64,000 bases of DNA. Origin: Monarcha castaneiventris obscurior. Taxonomy: Eukaryota; Chordata; Aves; Passeriformes; Monarchidae. The DNA is taken from assembly GCA_026261815.1 (NCBI GenBank), contig JAMPIT010000856.1:10586001-10650000 (forward strand), written 5' to 3'. Under the pieces are notes generated by a model. It searched no databases, was not told the DNA's origin, and worked only from the letters and a program-made list of their open reading frames with translations. Below are positions 60,401 to 64,000 of the stretch, piece after piece; the stretch's first letter is position 1; each line of letters opens with the position of its first letter. Made by a program: the position numbers and the translations under genes.

Positions 60401-63400
60401 GGTGTAAATAAAAATTTTGAGAGGTGCAGTTCCTGTGGGTGTGCATAGGACAGCATTCCTGCTAGCCTCTCTCCTGTTTTTTTTTTTATTTTCTTCATTC
60501 AGTGTGTGTCTCTTTGTCAGTGCTGATGCTGCTGTCCTACTACTGCATCCCTTTGTCCCAGATCGGGCTCCACCTGTGACTTGGTGGGATCATCTCTGTC
60601 TCTAGAACAGTGAGAGGAAGGTGCTGATGCCACATGCTCCCCATGGGTGACATTACAGTAGTTAATGCATTCCCACAGGCTCTGTGGGACCTAAGTTTAG
60701 TTCCCTCTCTTGCCTCTGGGAGGGTCAGACCTGCATTTCCAACAAGCAGCAGCCAGCAGATAAGTGACTATTCTGGGACTGGAGCAGTCTCTACGCCCTT
60801 GATTGAAACTGTCCTGTGGTTTTCTCCACACAAATAATGAAACTTTCCCTAACAACAAACAGTCTCTTGAGAACCTCTGTGTCTCCAGCGGGAGCTGGGA
60901 AAGTCAGAGTGGCAGTGTGGGGAAATGCACTTAGACTGAGCTGCCAGTGCTCTTTTATCCAAGCAGGAATTGTGCAGTGCTGCAGCCATTCCTTTGAGGT
61001 GCTCTGTGGTGGCTGTGAGGCGGAGAAGAGTTAAACCAGCCCCAGAACTGAGCCCAGGCAGGAGAAAGGTCAGAGCTGTGTGGTCTGGGAGCTCTGTGCA
61101 GGGCCTGGGGCAGTATGGGGAGATGGTGATCCATGGGAGATGCTGATCCATGGGGGATGCTGATCCACGGGGGATGCTGATCCATGGGGGTGGTGATCCA
61201 TGGGGGATGCTGATGCATGGGGGACGGTGATCCGTGGGGGTGGTGATCCATGGGGGGGATGCTGATCCGTGGGGGACGGTGATCCATGGGGGACGCTGAT
61301 CTATGGGGGATGCTGATCCATGGGGAGATGGTGATCCATGGGGGTGGTGATCCATGGGGGATGCTGATCCATGGGGGTGGTGGTGCATGGGAGATGGTGA
61401 TCCGTGGGGGACGCTGATCCATGGGGGATGCTGATCCATGGGGGTGGTGATCCATGGGGGTGGTGATCCATAGGCGATGGTGGTCCATGGGGGACGCTGA
61501 TCCATGGGGGACGCTGATCCATGGGGGATGCTGATCCATGGGGTTGGTGATCCATGGGGGTGGTGATCCATGGGGGATGGCGGTGGTGATCCATAGGGGA
61601 TGGTGGTCCATGGGGGACAGTGATCCATGGGGGATGCTGATCCATGGGGAAGTGGCCAGGGAGATGGCGATCACTGTCCCCACACAGCACTGACTAACCA
61701 TTTTATACACACCAATTCTCACTGAGCAGAGACAAACCTGGCACGAAACACCTAGAAATAACTGCGTCCTGCTGGTCTCAGTCACCACAACACTCTGGAA
61801 AAATCCCCCAAGTTCTTGACTGGGCATAGTGGGGAGCTGACCCTGCCTTTCAGTTGCAGCCAGGATGGGGGTGTGTGCAAGGGATGGTTTGTGAAAGTGT
61901 CTGAAGCTGTGAGATGTCGTGGAGGCATCTGCAATTCAGAGACAGAGCATTCTACGTGGGTTTTTCATGCCTCTGTTTGTTAGTGCCATTCACATAACAA
62001 TCTAAAGATTTCTTTTAATAAAGAGATGAACTCTGCAGCTGGGAATGAGAGTTGGCTTTTGGTCTGTATGATGGAGTTACTAAATGGTTATGTCTGGGAT
62101 TTAAAGCAGCAGTTGGTAAATATATTTGATTTTAGTCTTTTCATGATTTTGTGGAGATATATTCTCTATAAAAAGAAGTAACAATCAGTAGAGAATCATA
62201 AATATTTACATTTTTGGGAAGCTGCACTTCAGGAGCACTGTTGGATAGTGACAACCACGACACTTTTCTTTGAATGCCTATGCTGTGACACTCCACTAAG
62301 TTGCTTCTCACTTCCCTCTCTAATCTTAGTTGCTATTGGGGAGTTACTGTTGTTGTTGTATGGTGCTGCTAAAGGACTGGAGAGCAGAAAGGTTCAAGTG
62401 TTAAGAAAACATACATGCAGTCTTGATTGCTTAAAATATGCAAAAAGAGAGATCAGTCCAGTAATGTGGAGGCTCATGTGGATAGCTGTGGAAACCGAAC
62501 TCCAGTTTTGGAGATTTTTTTATTTTATTTATTTCCTATCTCTAAATCCAAAGATCAACACAATGAGAAAAGTAATTCAATATAACCAACAGATTTTACT
62601 TGTGAATTCAGTGGTACTTGGGATGCTGAGTCACCATTAGCAGTTCTACCCATTGCTAAAATGGAGCTCACTGTTGAGAAATAAATATTGGCCATTGGAA
62701 GCTATTTACTGCAGGTGAAGTTAGATTCAAGACTGAAGTTTAGAATTTCCTTAACCTCATGCATTTGGCTTATTGCCATGAATATGAAATTAAGTTTCCA
62801 TAAAAACTGCAAAATGTGAAAATAAGCAGCTCAGTAATCCTGAACTGAATTTGAGAACTAGGTAGCTTTGCTTCCAGATTTTTTCTTTGCAGTATTAGAG
62901 TAGCAAAACCTCCCTGTCACATATTGCTTAAATGTGTGGCAAGTTCAAAAAGTAAGCTGATTCTGAGGGAAAACTGGATCTCTTTCATGAGCCTGGTAGC
63001 TTGGAATCTATGCAATGTCTTCAGTCCTCTAATGCTCTTCTGATTTCCCTAATGCTTGAGAAAGCTGGGATGTCCTTTTTGGTGTCTAAAACCCAAATGC
63101 AAAGGAAAAGATGGAGGAGTATGGTTTCAGGCATGGTGTTACTTTTAAAACTACAGCTATGATGATCACACGTTAGTTCCCAGACACTTTTCTTAATTCC
63201 CAGACACTTTTCATACTCTCATTGATGTTTACTTTCATTATCTGTTGGTAGCACTGCTTGTTGCCATTAGCTGTTGCCGCTAATACTTTTTCCACCTGGG
63301 GAAATATTTTGTGGCTAAGTTGCTTACAGAAGCAGGCTCTATCTTACTTGTGTTGGAGATGTTGCAATAAACAGTGTTTATAATTCTCTCCTGAATTCAG

Positions 63401-63725
63401 TCTTACCAGAACAGTGTCAAAAAAATAATCTTCAAGTACCTTCAAGTCCTTGTTCTTTTACACTTTAATCTTTTTATCGCTGACTTTTCTTATCTGAATC
63501 ATTCTTTAGGGCTGCAGGGTTCTGGTTGACGCACGGGACAAACTGGGGATCCCTTGGCAGTACACGGAGAACGAGAAGCATGGAATGTTTCTGATGGCCT
63601 TTGAGAACAAAGCTGGAATGCCCATCGAGCCAGCCACCTTCCAGCTCTATGTGCCTGCCCTGGGCGTGCTCTGGAGGGATTCGGGAATCAAGGAAGCCTT
63701 CAGCCGTCGGAGCGAGTATCAGCTG
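51147..63725 (+). CDS. GNA12: GNA12, G-protein subunit alpha-12, exons 1-2 (3' part beyond window)
   Basis: G-alpha-12 couples receptors to RhoGEFs (p115-RhoGEF, LARG, PDZ-RhoGEF) and so to RhoA at the plasma membrane. Joining 51147-51467 and 63510-63725 gives 179 residues of the roughly 380 expected. Seen directly: a long basic N-terminal extension typical of the G12 class, Cys11 (the palmitoylation position in this family), the P-loop GAGESGKST at 68-76, and most of the helical domain. Switch I, switch II, the NKMD box and the C-terminal receptor helix lie in exons beyond 64000. GNA13 is the closest alternative but its N-terminus differs. Confidence 0.95.
51468..63509 (+). other. GNA12: GNA12 intron 1
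   Basis: A 12.0-kb intron, large next to those of CARD11 and in keeping with the long first intron of mammalian GNA12. The first about 220 bases continue the CpG island. The rest is AT-rich unique sequence with many short open frames (none above 113 codons outside the minisatellite) and no CR1 copy that I recognised. The only notable structure is the minisatellite at 61.1-61.7 kb. Confidence 0.8.
61112..61660 (+). repeat. Minisatellite, 16-18-bp unit GATCCATGGGGGATGCT
   Basis: About 550 bases of roughly thirty tandem units with consensus GATCCATGGGGGATGCT (17 bp), alternating irregularly with variants ending GGTGGT, GACGGT or GAGATGGT. Each unit has the CCATGG palindrome, sometimes CCGTGG or CTATGG. 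The minus-strand unit has no stop in any frame. The overlapping minus-strand frames of 129, 259 and 290 codons (Pro/His/Ser/Met/Asp-rich) therefore come from the repeat and are not genes. Confidence 0.95.
63510..63725 (+). CDS. GNA12: GNA12 exon 2 (helical domain)
   Basis: Acceptor TCATTCTTTAG, 72 codons, residues 108-179: [20 protein letters not shown], then [20 protein letters not shown], to FSRRSEYQL. Phase 0 both ends, donor CTG|GTGAGT. Relative to human it has Cys for Ser at 109 and conservative changes (Tyr for Phe at 177). The helical domain clamps bound nucleotide. Confidence 0.95.
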
Positions 63726-64000
63726 GTGAGTGCATCCGTCTCTGCGGTGGCAGGAGAAAGTTCTGCTGTATAAATCTCTCCTCAGCTGAAAGACATCCTG
63801 CTACGTGCAGGATGGAGCCACCCTGTTAGCTGTTTGTAGGAGTGCTGTAAATCTGAGCGCTTCAGCAGCAGAAAGAAGTGGTAATTGGAGCCAAACTTGA
63901 AAAACTACATGGCACTAAGAGGGAGTGGAAAAGTGCACATGACTGGATAAACTGGAAGAGCAAGAGGAACCAAAAAAGGCAGGAATTGGTTGAACTGAAA
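63726..64000 (+). other. GNA12: Start of GNA12 intron 2
   Basis: From the GTGAGT donor at 63726 to the window edge; intronic, nothing recognised. Confidence 0.8.

Noticed and set aside
60849..61827. Minus-strand frames of 259, 290 and 129 codons with Pro/His/Ser/Met repeats
   Set aside because: Products of a 17-bp minisatellite unit that lacks stops in all three minus frames; the same peptide pattern appears in each frame, which a real gene would not show.

Overview
The window is vertebrate nuclear DNA and almost certainly avian. It holds compact introns, GT-AG splicing, several CR1 LINE fragments ending in the ATTCTATGATTCT-type 3' tail, and a GC-rich CpG-island promoter. Two CR1 copies (near 45.8 kb and 49.7 kb) look like the subfamily common in songbirds, so a passerine is my best guess; that is inference from recognition, not a search.

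Two protein genes are present, both on the + strand. (1) CARD11 (CARMA1), the lymphocyte scaffold that nucleates BCL10-MALT1 filaments upstream of NF-kB. All 23 coding exons from the CARD to the stop codon can be placed between 8499 and 30714. Their phases fit without a break and give 1158 codons plus stop, against about 1147 for the human protein counted from the equivalent methionine. The extra residues all lie in the PKC-regulated autoinhibitory linker. An unannotated-looking 51-nt in-frame candidate cassette exon falls in the same linker. (2) GNA12 (G-alpha-12): exon 1 at 51147-51467 inside a CpG island and exon 2 at 63510-63725; the remaining exons lie beyond the window. CARD11 followed by GNA12 on the same strand matches the order on human 7p22.

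Layout: 1-8498 is non-coding (a CR1 at the left edge, then upstream or 5'-intronic CARD11 sequence). 8499-30714 is the CARD11 coding exons and introns. 30715 to about 32030 is the CARD11 3' UTR, with AATAAA at 31958 and 32009. About 32-50.3 kb is an intergenic interval with three CR1 copies and no gene I can recognise. 50.3-51.15 kb is the GNA12 promoter and 5' UTR, with four full TGACGTCA palindromes plus one TTACGTCA in 230 bp. 51.15-64 kb is GNA12 exons 1-2 and a 12-kb first intron carrying a 16-18-bp minisatellite at 61.1-61.7 kb.

No bacterial-type operon, CRISPR array, viral genome or tRNA/rRNA gene was seen. I did not find an evidently new biological system. The items most worth checking are the CARD11 linker cassette exon, the CRE tandem array at GNA12, and the minisatellite whose unit is open in all three frames of one strand.
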